From the NCBI GenBank assembly GCA_035646395.1, contig DASRPK010000055.1, forward strand, positions 1-15,827: a stretch of DNA of 15,827 nt, in the 5' to 3' direction. Positions 1 to 9,937 of this stretch are shown here, in pieces; the first letter of the stretch is position 1, and each line of letters opens with the position of its first letter. Position numbers and translations under genes: made by a program. A model generated the notes under the pieces. It saw only the letters and a program-made list of their open reading frames with translations. It made no database searches and had not been told where the DNA came from. Origin of the DNA: JABWBJ01 sp035646395 (lineage in GTDB: Bacteria; Gemmatimonadota; Gemmatimonadetes; Gemmatimonadales; Gemmatimonadaceae).

Positions 1-21
1 TTTACCCGTCTACCCGTCTTT

Positions 22-55
22 CACGGTCACGAGTCACGAGTCACGCGTCACGAGT
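22..55. repeat. Heptamer tandem array (CACGAGT) at the uvrA 3' end
   Basis: Read on the plus strand, there are units CACGGT (6 nt), CACGAGT, CACGAGT, CACGCGT and CACGAGT in strict 7-nt register from 28 to 55. The array encodes the last residues of UvrA (E-L-V-T-R-D-S) and supplies its TGA stop. Immediately to the left, an 8-nt unit TACCCGTC is repeated twice (3-18). The same heptamer in the opposite orientation occurs inside uvrA at 2140-2160. Confidence 0.85.
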
Positions 56-2952
56 TCCCGTCGCACCGGCGCAGGGAGCAGCGGCGCCAGCCATTGCCCC
101 GTGATCGATCGCGGATTCCGCGCCACGTCTTCCGGTCTTCCCATCGCGACGACTTCGCCGCCGCCATCACCCGCTTCTGGTCCAAGGTCGATCACCCAGT
201 CGGCGAGCTTGATCACGTCGAGGTTGTGTTCGATCACCACCAGCGTATGGCCGGCGTCGAGTAGCCTGTCGAATACACCGGCGAGTTTCCGGATGTCGTC
301 GATGTGCAACCCCGTCGTCGGTTCATCCATGATGTAGATCCGACGACCCTTTCCATCACGCTGGCCTTTGCGTTCGCCCGACGTGAGCTCGCGCGCGATC
401 TTGATGCGTTGCGCCTCGCCGCCTGACAACGTTGTGGCTGACTGGCCCAGGCGAAGGTAGCCGAGTCCAACTTGCTGGAGCTGCCAGAGCGATTGACCGA
501 GCTTCTCTTCCCATGCGAAGAAGCGAATCGCCTGGTCGACCGTAAGCTGCAGAACGTCGTAGATCGTCTTGCCGCGGACCGCTACTTCGAGGACGTCAGG
601 CTTGAATCTCCGGCCGCCGCAGGTGTCACATGGCACGAACACGTCGGCCATGAACACCATTTCGATCTGTTGGACACCGGCGCCTTCACATGTTTCGCAT
701 CGCCCGCCAGCGACGTTGAAGCTGAACGTGCCGGGCGTGTAGCGTCGCTCGCGCGCCAGTGGCTGCGATGCAAAGATGCGCCTGATTTCGTCGTACGCCT
801 TCACGTACGTTACCGGATTCGATCGCGGCGTGCGGCCGATAGGCTCCTGGTCGATCAGCACAACGGCATCCAGCGATTCGGTCCCGAGCAGGGCAGTGTA
901 GGCGCCGACACGCTCGCCCAGATGGCGGCGGGCGCTCGTTTCGCCGGCCAGCACGGTTTCGAGTGCGCGGTAGAGCACGTCGTGGACCAGCGTACTTTTT
1001 CCCGACCCTGACACGCCCGTCACGACCGTCAAGACGCCTAACGGGATCTCGATGTCGACGTCCTTGAGGTTGTGCTCGCGTGCCCCTTTGAGCACGAGTC
1101 GCGAGCGCCCGAGCGGTCGCCGTTTCGCGGGGACTGGAATCGACGCGACGCCGGTGATGTACTTACCGGTCAGGGGACTGCGGCCGGCGTCGGTGACCGG
1201 TCCCTCGAACACGATGCGGCCACCTTGTTCGCCACTTCCCGGTCCGAGCTCGATCAGGTGATCGGCCATCCGGATCGCTTCCAGGTCGTGCTCGACGACC
1301 AGCACCGTGTTGCCCATATCGCGCAATCGCCGCAGCAGAGAGAGCAGGCGGTCCATGTCCCGCGGATGCAGGCCAATCGACGGCTCGTCGAGGACGTACA
1401 GCGTGTCGACCAGGCGTGCGCCTAGCGAGTTGGAGAGCGCGATCCGCTGCGCTTCACCGCCGGACAGCGTACGCGTGGCACGGTCCATCGTGATGTATCC
1501 CAGTCCCACGTCGCACAGGAATTCCACGCGATCGCGCGCTTCTCGCAGCACGTGGGACGCGACTTCCATATCGAATGTGCTGAGCGCGAGGGTGCTGATC
1601 CAGACGCGCAATTCGTCGATCGTGAGCGCGGCCACCTGGGCGATGGTGCGCCCATCGATGCGCACGTTCATGGCGTCCGGCTGGAGTTTCGTGCCGTGGC
1701 ACGTGTGACACGTCTGCGCCGTCTGGTACTGCCGCAGAAAAACCCGGATGTACTGCTTGTATCGTTTCTCCTCGAGGTCGGAGAGAAAGGGCATGATCCC
1801 CTTGTAACTCCGGGTCCTTGCATGCAGCAGCTTGTTCCGCTGCTCGACCGTGAGTTCGCGCCACGGCTTTCCCATGGGAATGCCTTCTCGTGACGCGAAC
1901 GCCGCCAGGGTTCGGCGCCGACCGTCGTAACGTGGCTTGGTCCACGGGTCGATCGCACCCTCTTTCAGTGACCGCTCCGGGTGTGGAACGATCAGGACTT
2001 CATCGTACTCGAGTGTCGCCCCGAATCCGTTGCAGGTCTGGCACGCGCCACGCGGATTATTGAAGGAAAACAGCTGCGGCGAAGGCGTCGGCGCCCGAAA
2101 TCCATCGTTAGGGCACTCGAAGCGTTCCGTGAAGCGAAGCTCGTGACTCGTGACTCGTGACTCGCCAGGTCCTCTGACCTCTGACCTCTGGCCTCTGGCT
2201 TCGTTCTCTGGCCTCTGACCTCCAACCTCTGACCTCATGAGGACGACGCAATCCCCGTCACCGTCCCGAAACGCTGTCGCCACCGACTCCGCAATCCGTC
2301 CCGCCGAATCCGGATCCGATGTCAGTCGATCCACGACGACGAGGAGTGTCGACGCGCGCGTGAGTGACACGCGTTCCTGCGCGACCTCTTCCAGCGTCTT
2401 CACATCGCCATTCACGACGACGCGCAGGAAACCCTGGGCGCGCAGGTTCTCCGCTACCATGGCGTCAGTGACTTTCGACGAAAGCTTCAGCGGAAAGGCG
2501 ACGAGGAATCGCGTGCCAGCAGGCAGGGCGAGCAACCGGTCGGTCGCTGACTGGACGGTATCCGGCTTCAGCTCGCGACCACAGCGCGGGCAGAACGTGT
2601 GGCCGATCCGCGCCCAGAGCAGGCGCAGGTAATCGTACACTTCCGTTGACGTGCCGACCGTCGACCTGGATGTCCGCGTCGGGTTTTTCTGCTCGATCGC
2701 GACCGCCGGCGACACCCCATCGACGCCGTCGACGTCCGGCTTCTCCATCCGCTCGAGGAACTGGCGTGCGTAGGCCGACAGCGATTCGACATAACGGCGC
2801 TGTCCTTCGGCGTACACTGTGTCGAACGCCAGGGAGGACTTGCCCGACCCCGATGGGCCGGTCACCACCGTTAGGCGTCGCCGGGGGATCGCGACGTCGA
2901 AGCCCTTGAGGTTGTTCTGCCGGGCACCCCGGACGAGTATCGCGTCCTTCAC
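34..2952 (-). CDS. uvrA: UvrA, excinuclease ABC subunit A
   Basis: This is the DNA-damage recognition ATPase of nucleotide excision repair, which loads UvrB on lesions in the cytoplasm. It has 972 residues against about 940 in E. coli. Both ABC modules are visible. The first has Walker A GPSGSGKSS near residue 32 and signature LSGGEAQRI followed by VLDEPSIGLH. The second has Walker A GVSGSGKST and signature LSGGEAQRIKIARE followed by IMDEPTTGLH. The second zinc finger is intact (C752, C755, C775, C778; 19 residues between the pairs). The first is altered: C280 is followed by P-N-D283 where the family has CxxC, while the distal pair C304/C307 is kept. Residues about 240-271 are encoded by a heptanucleotide repeat array and look like an insertion. 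The start is GTG with no clear Shine-Dalgarno; an in-frame stop three codons upstream fixes it. The last codons and the stop lie in another heptamer array. No uvrB or uvrC is in view. Confidence 0.97.
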   Translation of the reverse strand: MKDAILVRGARQNNLKGFDVAIPRRRLTVVTGPSGSGKSSLAFDTVYAEGQRRYVESLSAYARQFLERMEKPDVDGVDGVSPAVAIEQKNPTRTSRSTVGTSTEVYDYLRLLWARIGHTFCPRCGRELKPDTVQSATDRLLALPAGTRFLVAFPLKLSSKVTDAMVAENLRAQGFLRVVVNGDVKTLEEVAQERVSLTRASTLLVVVDRLTSDPDSAGRIAESVATAFRDGDGDCVVLMRSEVGGQRPENEARGQRSEVRGPGESRVTSHELRFTERFECPNDGFRAPTPSPQLFSFNNPRGACQTCNGFGATLEYDEVLIVPHPERSLKEGAIDPWTKPRYDGRRRTLAAFASREGIPMGKPWRELTVEQRNKLLHARTRSYKGIMPFLSDLEEKRYKQYIRVFLRQYQTAQTCHTCHGTKLQPDAMNVRIDGRTIAQVAALTIDELRVWISTLALSTFDMEVASHVLREARDRVEFLCDVGLGYITMDRATRTLSGGEAQRIALSNSLGARLVDTLYVLDEPSIGLHPRDMDRLLSLLRRLRDMGNTVLVVEHDLEAIRMADHLIELGPGSGEQGGRIVFEGPVTDAGRSPLTGKYITGVASIPVPAKRRPLGRSRLVLKGAREHNLKDVDIEIPLGVLTVVTGVSGSGKSTLVHDVLYRALETVLAGETSARRHLGERVGAYTALLGTESLDAVVLIDQEPIGRTPRSNPVTYVKAYDEIRRIFASQPLARERRYTPGTFSFNVAGGRCETCEGAGVQQIEMVFMADVFVPCDTCGGRRFKPDVLEVAVRGKTIYDVLQLTVDQAIRFFAWEEKLGQSLWQLQQVGLGYLRLGQSATTLSGGEAQRIKIARELTSGERKGQRDGKGRRIYIMDEPTTGLHIDDIRKLAGVFDRLLDAGHTLVVIEHNLDVIKLADWVIDLGPEAGDGGGEVVAMGRPEDVARNPRSITGQWLAPLLPAPVRRELVTRDS
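2140..2233. repeat. Heptamer tandem arrays inside uvrA
   Basis: On the plus strand there are three perfect CTCGTGA units (2140-2160) and an 11-nt spacer. A second family follows in 7-nt register: CTCTGAC twice and CTCTGGC twice (2172-2199), a 6-nt break, then CTCTGGC, CTCTGAC, CTCCAAC and CTCTGAC (2206-2233). The whole block reads in frame in uvrA as a low-complexity segment (motifs such as RGQRSEVRG and ESRVTSHE) just ahead of zinc finger 1. A 7-nt unit is not a multiple of three, so gain or loss of one unit would shift the uvrA frame. Confidence 0.9.
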
Positions 2953-3340
2953 TACCCAAAGCTAAAGGCCCGCTGCGTGCTGATTGCGTATTGCTGATGC
3001 ATGGAGCACGCTGCTCCAAGCGCCAGTACGCTGCAAACAGCCATAATGCAATCAGTAATCAGCACGAAGCTGGATCGGTTAGAACCTCCCAAGTCCCGTC
3101 GTCATCGCTGCTTGCGTGCCCTGAGGGTCGCGGAATAGCTTCCCTCTCCCGCGGGCGGCGGGGCAGTCGCGGTCGGTCGAGGCTGCCGATAGCTTCATGC
3201 GCCGTCCAATCCCATCAACCCCAGATGCGACAATTCAAGGTACGCGCGACCGTGACCCAACCTCTTCGGGATCCCGCACAGCGCGTTCTCAACTCCACGC
3301 TCCTGGGGCTTCGCGCGCCGGGGCTAGTCACATAGTGGAG
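2953..3340. other. Divergent intergenic region between uvrA and the PP2C gene
   Basis: This is 388 bp without a convincing gene. It must hold the promoters of uvrA (leftward) and the phosphatase (rightward), but I cannot point to a clear -35/-10 pair for either. The left part (2971-3066) is a large imperfect inverted repeat, described separately. The right part (3067-3340) shows no repeats or strong structure that I can identify. An open frame runs into the phosphatase from 3197, but its first 48 codons do not resemble the family. Confidence 0.7.
2977..3065. repeat. Inverted heptamer repeats forming a large hairpin
   Basis: Units GCTGATT, GCGTATT and GCTGATG (2979-2999) face AATCAGT and AATCAGC (3050-3063). 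The outer arms GTGCTGATT (2977-2985) and AATCAGCAC (3057-3065) are a perfect 9-bp stem. Inside sits a tight hairpin with a 7-bp stem and a 3-nt loop: TGGAGCA, CGC, TGCTCCA (3002-3018). It lies 25 bp upstream of the uvrA start. It could be a REP-like element, a small non-autonomous repeat or a regulatory structure; the sequence does not decide. Confidence 0.7.
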
Positions 3341-4150
3341 ATGCACGTCGCCGCCCGCAGTGACGTGGGCATGGTGCGTTCGGGAAACGAGGACTCCTTC
3401 TTCGCACACGCAACGAAGGGGGGAGGGCTCTTCATCGTCGCGGACGGCATGGGTGGACACGCCGCCGGTGAAGTCGCCAGTGAAATGGCTGTACAGATCG
3501 TATCACGTGAACTCGGCGACCTGCACCACCTGACCGGTCAGGCGCCGCGCGAAAAGGTTGCCGAATCCATCCGCAGCGCGAACCGGGCGATCTACGAGCG
3601 CACGATCAGCGAGTCCGACAAGCAGGGGATGGGGACCACGGTCTCCGTGCTGCTCGTTTCCGGTGCGCGGTGGCTGATCGGACAGGTCGGCGACTCACGC
3701 ATCTACCTGCTCCGCGACGGCGCCTTGACGCAACTCACCAAGGATCATTCCTACGTCCAGGAACAGGTCGACGCCGGACTCCTCACGCCCGAGCAGGCCC
3801 GCTACCACCCCTACAGCAACGTGATCACTCGTTGCGTCGGGGCGAGTGAAGAGGTCGAAGCCGACACCTTCTCCGGCGAGTTTCGTTCCGGCGACGTGTT
3901 TCTGGTCTGTAGCGACGGACTGACCGGAATGGTCGACGATCGCCGGCTGCAGCAGCTTCTCCTGTCGCGGGCTTCGGCGGGTCGCATCGTGGACGCACTC
4001 ATCGCGGAAGCGAATTACCGTGGCGGACTTGATAACGTCACAGCGGTCGTGGTGCAGATCCTGTCGGCCGACACCGGCGACGACGAGAAGACCGAAGAGT
4101 CCCCCGCGCTCGCGACGCCGACCAGCAACCCGGCAACCAACGCCGCCTGA
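3341..4150 (+). CDS. PP2C-family serine/threonine protein phosphatase (PrpC/Stp-like)
   Basis: This metal-dependent phosphatase removes phosphate from Ser/Thr residues and usually opposes a Hanks-type kinase; no such kinase is in the window. Counting from the ATG at 3341 (269 residues), the family motifs appear in order: RSGNED with D18, VADGMGGHAAGE with D35/G36, GMGTT near 96-100, VGDSRIYLLRDG near 117-127, ITRCVG near 162, CSDGLTGM with D192, and GGLDNVTAVV with D231. All expected metal-binding aspartates are present. The C-terminal 25 or so residues are an acidic, Ala/Thr/Pro-rich tail. There is no membrane segment or signal peptide, so it is cytoplasmic. GTG at 3335, two codons upstream, is an alternative start; the longer frame from 3197 has no family similarity in its extra part. 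It is translationally coupled to the next small gene. Confidence 0.93.
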   Translation: MHVAARSDVGMVRSGNEDSFFAHATKGGGLFIVADGMGGHAAGEVASEMAVQIVSRELGDLHHLTGQAPREKVAESIRSANRAIYERTISESDKQGMGTTVSVLLVSGARWLIGQVGDSRIYLLRDGALTQLTKDHSYVQEQVDAGLLTPEQARYHPYSNVITRCVGASEEVEADTFSGEFRSGDVFLVCSDGLTGMVDDRRLQQLLLSRASAGRIVDALIAEANYRGGLDNVTAVVVQILSADTGDDEKTEESPALATPTSNPATNAA

Positions 4151-4323
4151 TGGCCGACGAAACGGTCGGCGCCCTTGCTGAGCTTTACCTCGGCAACCTG
4201 CTGTATGCGCTCGAGCGGTGCGCGATGGCGCTCGAGGACGACGGGAAGGCGGACGATGCTGCTTTCTATCGGGCTATCGCGCGGAAGCTTGCGCAGGCGA
4301 GAGGAAAACATGCTGACTCCTGA
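4150..4323 (+). CDS. Small acidic/Ala-rich protein, unknown, coupled to the PP2C gene
   Basis: This is a 57-residue protein whose ATG shares its A with the phosphatase TGA stop (TGATG), a standard arrangement for translational coupling. The codons are GC-rich like the neighbours. The sequence (MADETVGALAELYLGNLLYA, then alternating charged and Ala/Leu residues, then ARKLAQARGK) predicts two amphipathic helices. There is no cysteine pair, signal peptide or membrane segment. I do not recognise a family. It could be a small partner or regulator of the phosphatase, or a chance frame. Its last residues and stop fall in a heptamer array (4312-4346), so the C-terminus may be variable. Confidence 0.6.
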   Translation: MADETVGALAELYLGNLLYALERCAMALEDDGKADDAAFYRAIARKLAQARGKHADS

Positions 4324-4411
4324 GTGCTGATAGCTGATGCTTGAGTGGACACGCCAAACGCCATTCCCTCAAGCAAATCGTTCGAGCATCCAGCTATCAG
4401 GCATCAGCCCA
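4312..4411. repeat. Convergent heptamer arrays forming an imperfect hairpin
   Basis: Five units in 7-nt register (GCTGACT, CCTGAGT, GCTGATA, GCTGATG, CTTGAGT; 4312-4346) face inverted units CAGCTAT, CAGGCAT and CAGCCCA (4391-4411). Paired arms include TGATAGCT (4328-4335) with AGCTATCA (4392-4399), and GCTTGAG (4339-4345) with CTCAAGC (4368-4374). It lies between convergent genes and holds the stop codons of both the small plus-strand gene and the HD gene. It may work as a bidirectional terminator, but there is no T-run of a classical intrinsic terminator. Confidence 0.75.
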
Positions 4412-5678
4412 TCAACGCCTCCCCGTTTGCCACCCGCGACCGAACGCCTGATTCAGGCATCGTCGCCAGCCTCATCACCGCCTTGCGATCGAGAGTAACG
4501 GGCCGCGCCACGAACACCCGCAGCCATCGCGCCGACCGATACAGTTCGTTGGAAAGCTGAGGAAGATTGATCGATCCCTCGAATCCCTCACTCGTCAACC
4601 GCTTCACGGTGCCGTTGCGCTGCAGAACGGGAAGATCGAGGTCCAGCATCAGCGTCTTCGCGGGGTAATCGAGCAGCAGCTCACCGGGTTCAAGTCCCAC
4701 CTCTCGCGCAATCTGGTTCTCGGCTGCTGCCACCAGCCGCCGGTCCGAGGCAATCCACTCGGCAGCATCCTCGGGAAGGTCGGCGCTCGGACACTCGAAC
4801 GCCCGTTTGTAGAGGCGACGCTCGCGCAGCCCCTGGAGGAGCCGTGAGGGCGCGCGTTCCTCCAGTTGGTGCAACAATGCTTCGTCGCTGAACGACGCCA
4901 GCGTCCCGACACTCAGCGCTCCCTGATCGATCGCGTCCGCGACGAGGCGTTTGTACATCGCCGTCGCGCTGCGCACGGCGTGGTGCCAGTACACGTTGCG
5001 GTACATCTGGTACTTCGCGAACAGCAGCGATTCCAGCGCCGAAAGTCCCTTCTCGGAAACGCCGACCGTCTGGCGACCGGTGACAGGATCGTGGACCAGC
5101 GTGAGCGAGTGAATCAGCCGATCGACGTCGATCTCCCCGTATGTCACGCCACACATCAGCGCGTCCCGCTTCAGGTATTCGATCTTGTCGAGGTCCAGCG
5201 AGCCGGAGATGAGCCCTTGCAAGGTGCTTTTACTCCTGCCGCGAATGAGCTCCACCACCTGCGCCGGAGCCTCTTCGTCGATCGCGTCGTGGAGAACCTC
5301 CGCGATTTCGCCGCGCGTCAGCAGCGCCCCGGCCACGTCCTCATGATGTGGCGCGCCGATTTCTTCCAGCGCGTGGGAGAACGGATAGTGCCCGATATCG
5401 TGCAGCAGGGCCGCGACGGAGACGATGCGCGCCTCGCGCGCCTGCCCGGTCTTCAGGTCACCACGCGCCTGCAGCAGTTCGAGGGTGCGGCCAGCCAGGT
5501 GCCACGTGCCTAACGCATGCTCGAATCGCGTGTGCGTTGCGCCCGGATACACCAGGTACGCGAGCCCGAGTTGTCGGACGTAGCGCAACCGCTGGAACGC
5601 ACGCGTGTCGACGAGCCGTAGCGCCAGGTCGTCGAGCGTGATGTTGTTCCACAGCGGGTCGCGAATTATGTCAAACAT
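4404..5678 (-). CDS. HD-domain phosphohydrolase (dNTPase/SAMHD1-like, COG1078 type)
   Basis: This 424-residue protein has the HD-superfamily signature of dNTP triphosphohydrolases. FQRLRYVRQLG is followed by YPGATHTRFEHALG (H49, H54), then AALLHDIGHYPFSH with the His-Asp pair H93/D94 and H97, then LDLDKIEYLKRD (162-172), which supplies the last metal-binding aspartate. The Asp-Lys-x-x-Tyr pattern resembles SAMHD1 and the bacterial COG1078 group. The likely reaction is hydrolysis of a (deoxy)nucleotide triphosphate, but the substrate is inferred from family only. The C-terminal 200 residues carry no recognised motif. The protein is cytoplasmic. The ATG at 5678 is preceded by a heptamer array instead of a clean Shine-Dalgarno, and the stop codon lies in another array. 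It follows pckA by 168 bp and may be co-transcribed with it or have its own promoter. Confidence 0.9.
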   Translation of the reverse strand: MFDIIRDPLWNNITLDDLALRLVDTRAFQRLRYVRQLGLAYLVYPGATHTRFEHALGTWHLAGRTLELLQARGDLKTGQAREARIVSVAALLHDIGHYPFSHALEEIGAPHHEDVAGALLTRGEIAEVLHDAIDEEAPAQVVELIRGRSKSTLQGLISGSLDLDKIEYLKRDALMCGVTYGEIDVDRLIHSLTLVHDPVTGRQTVGVSEKGLSALESLLFAKYQMYRNVYWHHAVRSATAMYKRLVADAIDQGALSVGTLASFSDEALLHQLEERAPSRLLQGLRERRLYKRAFECPSADLPEDAAEWIASDRRLVAAAENQIAREVGLEPGELLLDYPAKTLMLDLDLPVLQRNGTVKRLTSEGFEGSINLPQLSNELYRSARWLRVFVARPVTLDRKAVMRLATMPESGVRSRVANGEALMG

Positions 5679-5685
5679 TCACGCC

Positions 5686-5713
5686 GAGGCCAGAGTCCAG
5701 AGGCCAGAGGCCA
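5686..5713. repeat. Heptamer tandem array (GAGGCCA) upstream of the HD gene
   Basis: Four units in exact 7-nt register (GAGGCCA, GAGTCCA, GAGGCCA, GAGGCCA) lie just upstream of the HD gene ATG, where a ribosome binding site would be. This is the same unit family as CTCTGGC inside uvrA, read on the other strand. The rest of the spacer to 5846 has a loose ATTCGCGAG / GATTCGCGG repetition (about 5776-5813) and no gene. Confidence 0.85.
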
Positions 5714-5846
5714 GACCCAAGGGCCATAGTAACCAAAGCCGGGCGCCCGCGGGTGTTCACAAGTTCAGTTGCAGTATTCGCGAGAATTCGATGAAATCCG
5801 TGAGATTCGCGGCCGTTCTGGAAGTTGACCTACCTGCGATATCCAA

Positions 5847-7463
5847 CTATTTCGGTCCCGCGTCGCGGATCGCGGCATCGACACTTCCAAACTTCTCAAA
5901 ATTCTTCCGGAACATCTCCGCCAGCTTGTGCGCCTGCTCATCGTATTTTGCCGCATCAGGCCACGTACCCCTCGGATTCAGGACCTCATTCGGGACATCG
6001 GGGCACTCCGTGGGAATCGTCAGGCCGAAAATCGGATCAACCCCCGTCTTCACGCCGCGCAACTCACCCGACAACACCGCGCGGATCATCGCCCGCGTGT
6101 GGGGGAGCTTCATGCGCGAGCCGACGCCGTATGGTCCGCCGCTCCATCCCGTGTTGACGAGCCAGACATCCGACCCATGCTTGTCGATCAGCGTGCCAAG
6201 CATGTCGGCGTATTTCGTGGGGTGCCAGACCAGGAAGACGGCGCCGAAACAGGAGCTGAAGGTCGCCTGCGGTTCCGTAACTCCCCGTTCGGTGCCGGCA
6301 ACTTTCGCCGTGTATCCGGACATGAAGTAGTACATCGCCTGCTCGCGTGAGAGCTTCGCGATGGGCGGCAGTACGCCGAAGGCGTCAGCCGTCAGGAAGA
6401 CGATGTTCTTCGGGTGGCCTCCACGACCGTTAGGCACGTGGTTGCGGATGTACGGCAACGGGTACGACGCGCGCGTGTTCTCCGTAATCGACTGGTCGGC
6501 GAACTTCACCTGACGGGTCACCGGATCGAGCACGACGTTCTCGAGAATGGTCCCGAACATCTGCGTGGTGGCGTAGATGTCGGGCTCCTGCTCCTTCGAG
6601 AGGTTGATCACCTTCGCGTAGCAGCCGCCTTCGTAGTTGAACACCCCCTGGTCGCCCCAGCCGTGTTCGTCGTCGCCAATCAGCGACCGCTCGGGGTCCG
6701 CGGAGAGTGTGGTCTTGCCGGTACCGGACAATCCGAAGAACAGCGCCGTGTCACCCTTCGGCCCGATGTTGGCCGAGCAGTGCATCGACAACACGCCGTT
6801 TTTCGGCATCAGGTAGTTCATCACCGTGAACATCGACTTCTTCAGCTCACCCGCGTACCGCGTGCCGCCGATGAGGATCATCCGCTTCGCCAGGTGCAGG
6901 ACGATGAACGTGCCGGTTCGCGTGCCGTGCGCCTCGGGCGTCGCGTGGAACTCCGGCGCGTGGAGCACCGTGAAATTCGGGTCGAAGTCCGACAGCACGT
7001 CCGGCGCGGGCCGGATGAACATGTTCCGGACGAACGCCGCATGCCAGGCGTTAGGCGTCACGTAGCGGACGCTCAGCCGATTGGTATCATCGGCGCCGCA
7101 GAAGAGGTCCTGGACGAACAGGTCCTCCCGCGCGTTGAGGTATGCGTGCACGTCGGCCAGCAGCTTCTCGAAGTGCTCGGCGCTGATCGGCTGGTTGACC
7201 TTCCCCCAGTCCACATCCCCCTCCGTGCCGGGCTCCCGGACGACGAACTTGTCGTTAGGTGAGCGGCCGGTGTGGGGCGCGGTCGTGGCGACAAACGGTC
7301 CCATGTCGGCAAAGGTCCCCTCGCCGCGCCGCACGGCGGCCTCGATGAGCGCAGCGGCCGTCAGGTTCCAATGGACAACGCCCGCCGGCGTGAGTCCCTG
7401 CCGGGAGAGTCGTCGTTCAGTGCCGGCGTTCGTCGCGGTGACGGGCTCGGTCTGGGTGGCCAT
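5847..7463 (-). CDS. pckA: Phosphoenolpyruvate carboxykinase (ATP)
   Basis: This enzyme converts oxaloacetate and ATP to PEP, CO2 and ADP, the first committed step of gluconeogenesis in the cytosol. Its 538 residues are the usual length. Motifs of the ATP-dependent class are TGRSPNDKF (R67), GGTRYAGELKKSMF (199-212), the metal-site MHCSAN (H228), P-loop GLSGTGKT (244-251), the second metal-site LIGDDEHGW (D264/D265), YPLPYI, and NTGWSGGPYGVG near the C-terminal third. All active-site positions I can check are present. The ATG at 7463 follows the maeB stop by 18 bp without a good Shine-Dalgarno, so it is probably in one operon with maeB and expressed for growth on C4 acids or acetate. The gene carries three CCTAACG motifs at Pro-Asn codons. 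Confidence 0.98.
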   Translation of the reverse strand: MATQTEPVTATNAGTERRLSRQGLTPAGVVHWNLTAAALIEAAVRRGEGTFADMGPFVATTAPHTGRSPNDKFVVREPGTEGDVDWGKVNQPISAEHFEKLLADVHAYLNAREDLFVQDLFCGADDTNRLSVRYVTPNAWHAAFVRNMFIRPAPDVLSDFDPNFTVLHAPEFHATPEAHGTRTGTFIVLHLAKRMILIGGTRYAGELKKSMFTVMNYLMPKNGVLSMHCSANIGPKGDTALFFGLSGTGKTTLSADPERSLIGDDEHGWGDQGVFNYEGGCYAKVINLSKEQEPDIYATTQMFGTILENVVLDPVTRQVKFADQSITENTRASYPLPYIRNHVPNGRGGHPKNIVFLTADAFGVLPPIAKLSREQAMYYFMSGYTAKVAGTERGVTEPQATFSSCFGAVFLVWHPTKYADMLGTLIDKHGSDVWLVNTGWSGGPYGVGSRMKLPHTRAMIRAVLSGELRGVKTGVDPIFGLTIPTECPDVPNEVLNPRGTWPDAAKYDEQAHKLAEMFRKNFEKFGSVDAAIRDAGPK

Positions 7464-7481
7464 TGTTGTAAGAATCTGGTT

Positions 7482-9791
<2,310 letters not shown>

Positions 9792-9805
9792 CCCCAAAAA
9801 TAGAG

Positions 9806-9826
9806 GGCGGATGGCCGATGGCGGAT
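9806..9826. repeat. Heptamer tandem array (GGCGGAT) upstream of maeB
   Basis: Three units in exact 7-nt register (GGCGGAT, GGCCGAT, GGCGGAT) lie about 15 bp upstream of the maeB ATG in the leader. This is a fourth unrelated heptamer family in the window. The adjoining spacer also has GGGTCA twice, 9 nt apart on the minus strand (about 9856-9870), of unknown meaning. Confidence 0.75.
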
Positions 9827-9883
9827 GGGAGAAACGACCTCAAACCATTAGGGCCTGACCCTATTGACCCCGGACCGCCGGTA

Positions 9884-9919
9884 CCTACGCTCTTTTTTGC
9901 ACCCGCCTCACGAGCCAGG
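9884..9919. repeat. 36-bp direct repeat, copy A (intergenic)
   Basis: This matches 14320-14355 at 34 of 36 positions in the same orientation. On the minus strand copy A could still be read as W-L-V-R-R-V-Q-K-R-A-stop, the exact C-terminus of the ABC permease, but here it is attached to no gene. It starts 18 bp downstream of the TauE/SafE gene stop. The two differences (GTG for GTT, AGA for AGG) are both silent in that frame. Confidence 0.9.
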
Positions 9920-9937
9920 TTGGAGTTGCACCGCGGC

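Noticed and set aside
22..55. CRISPR-like array
   Set aside because: The units are 7 nt without unique spacers; no CRISPR repeats or cas genes occur in the window.
472..1011. Plus-strand open frame opposite uvrA
   Set aside because: It is a shadow of the second ABC module of uvrA; there is no independent support.
3197..3340. Upstream extension of the phosphatase gene
   Set aside because: The 48 extra residues are low-complexity and do not match PP2C proteins, which begin at the start chosen here.
6414..7262. Long plus-strand open frame (282 codons) opposite pckA
   Set aside because: It lies wholly antisense to a clear pckA, its translation is Arg/His/Val-rich with no motif, and such frames are common opposite GC-rich genes.
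9891..9897. T-run as a terminator
   Set aside because: The T-run is on the plus strand while all flanking genes are on the minus strand, and there is no stem before it. It is part of the 36-bp repeat, where it encodes Gln-Lys-Arg in the permease copy.
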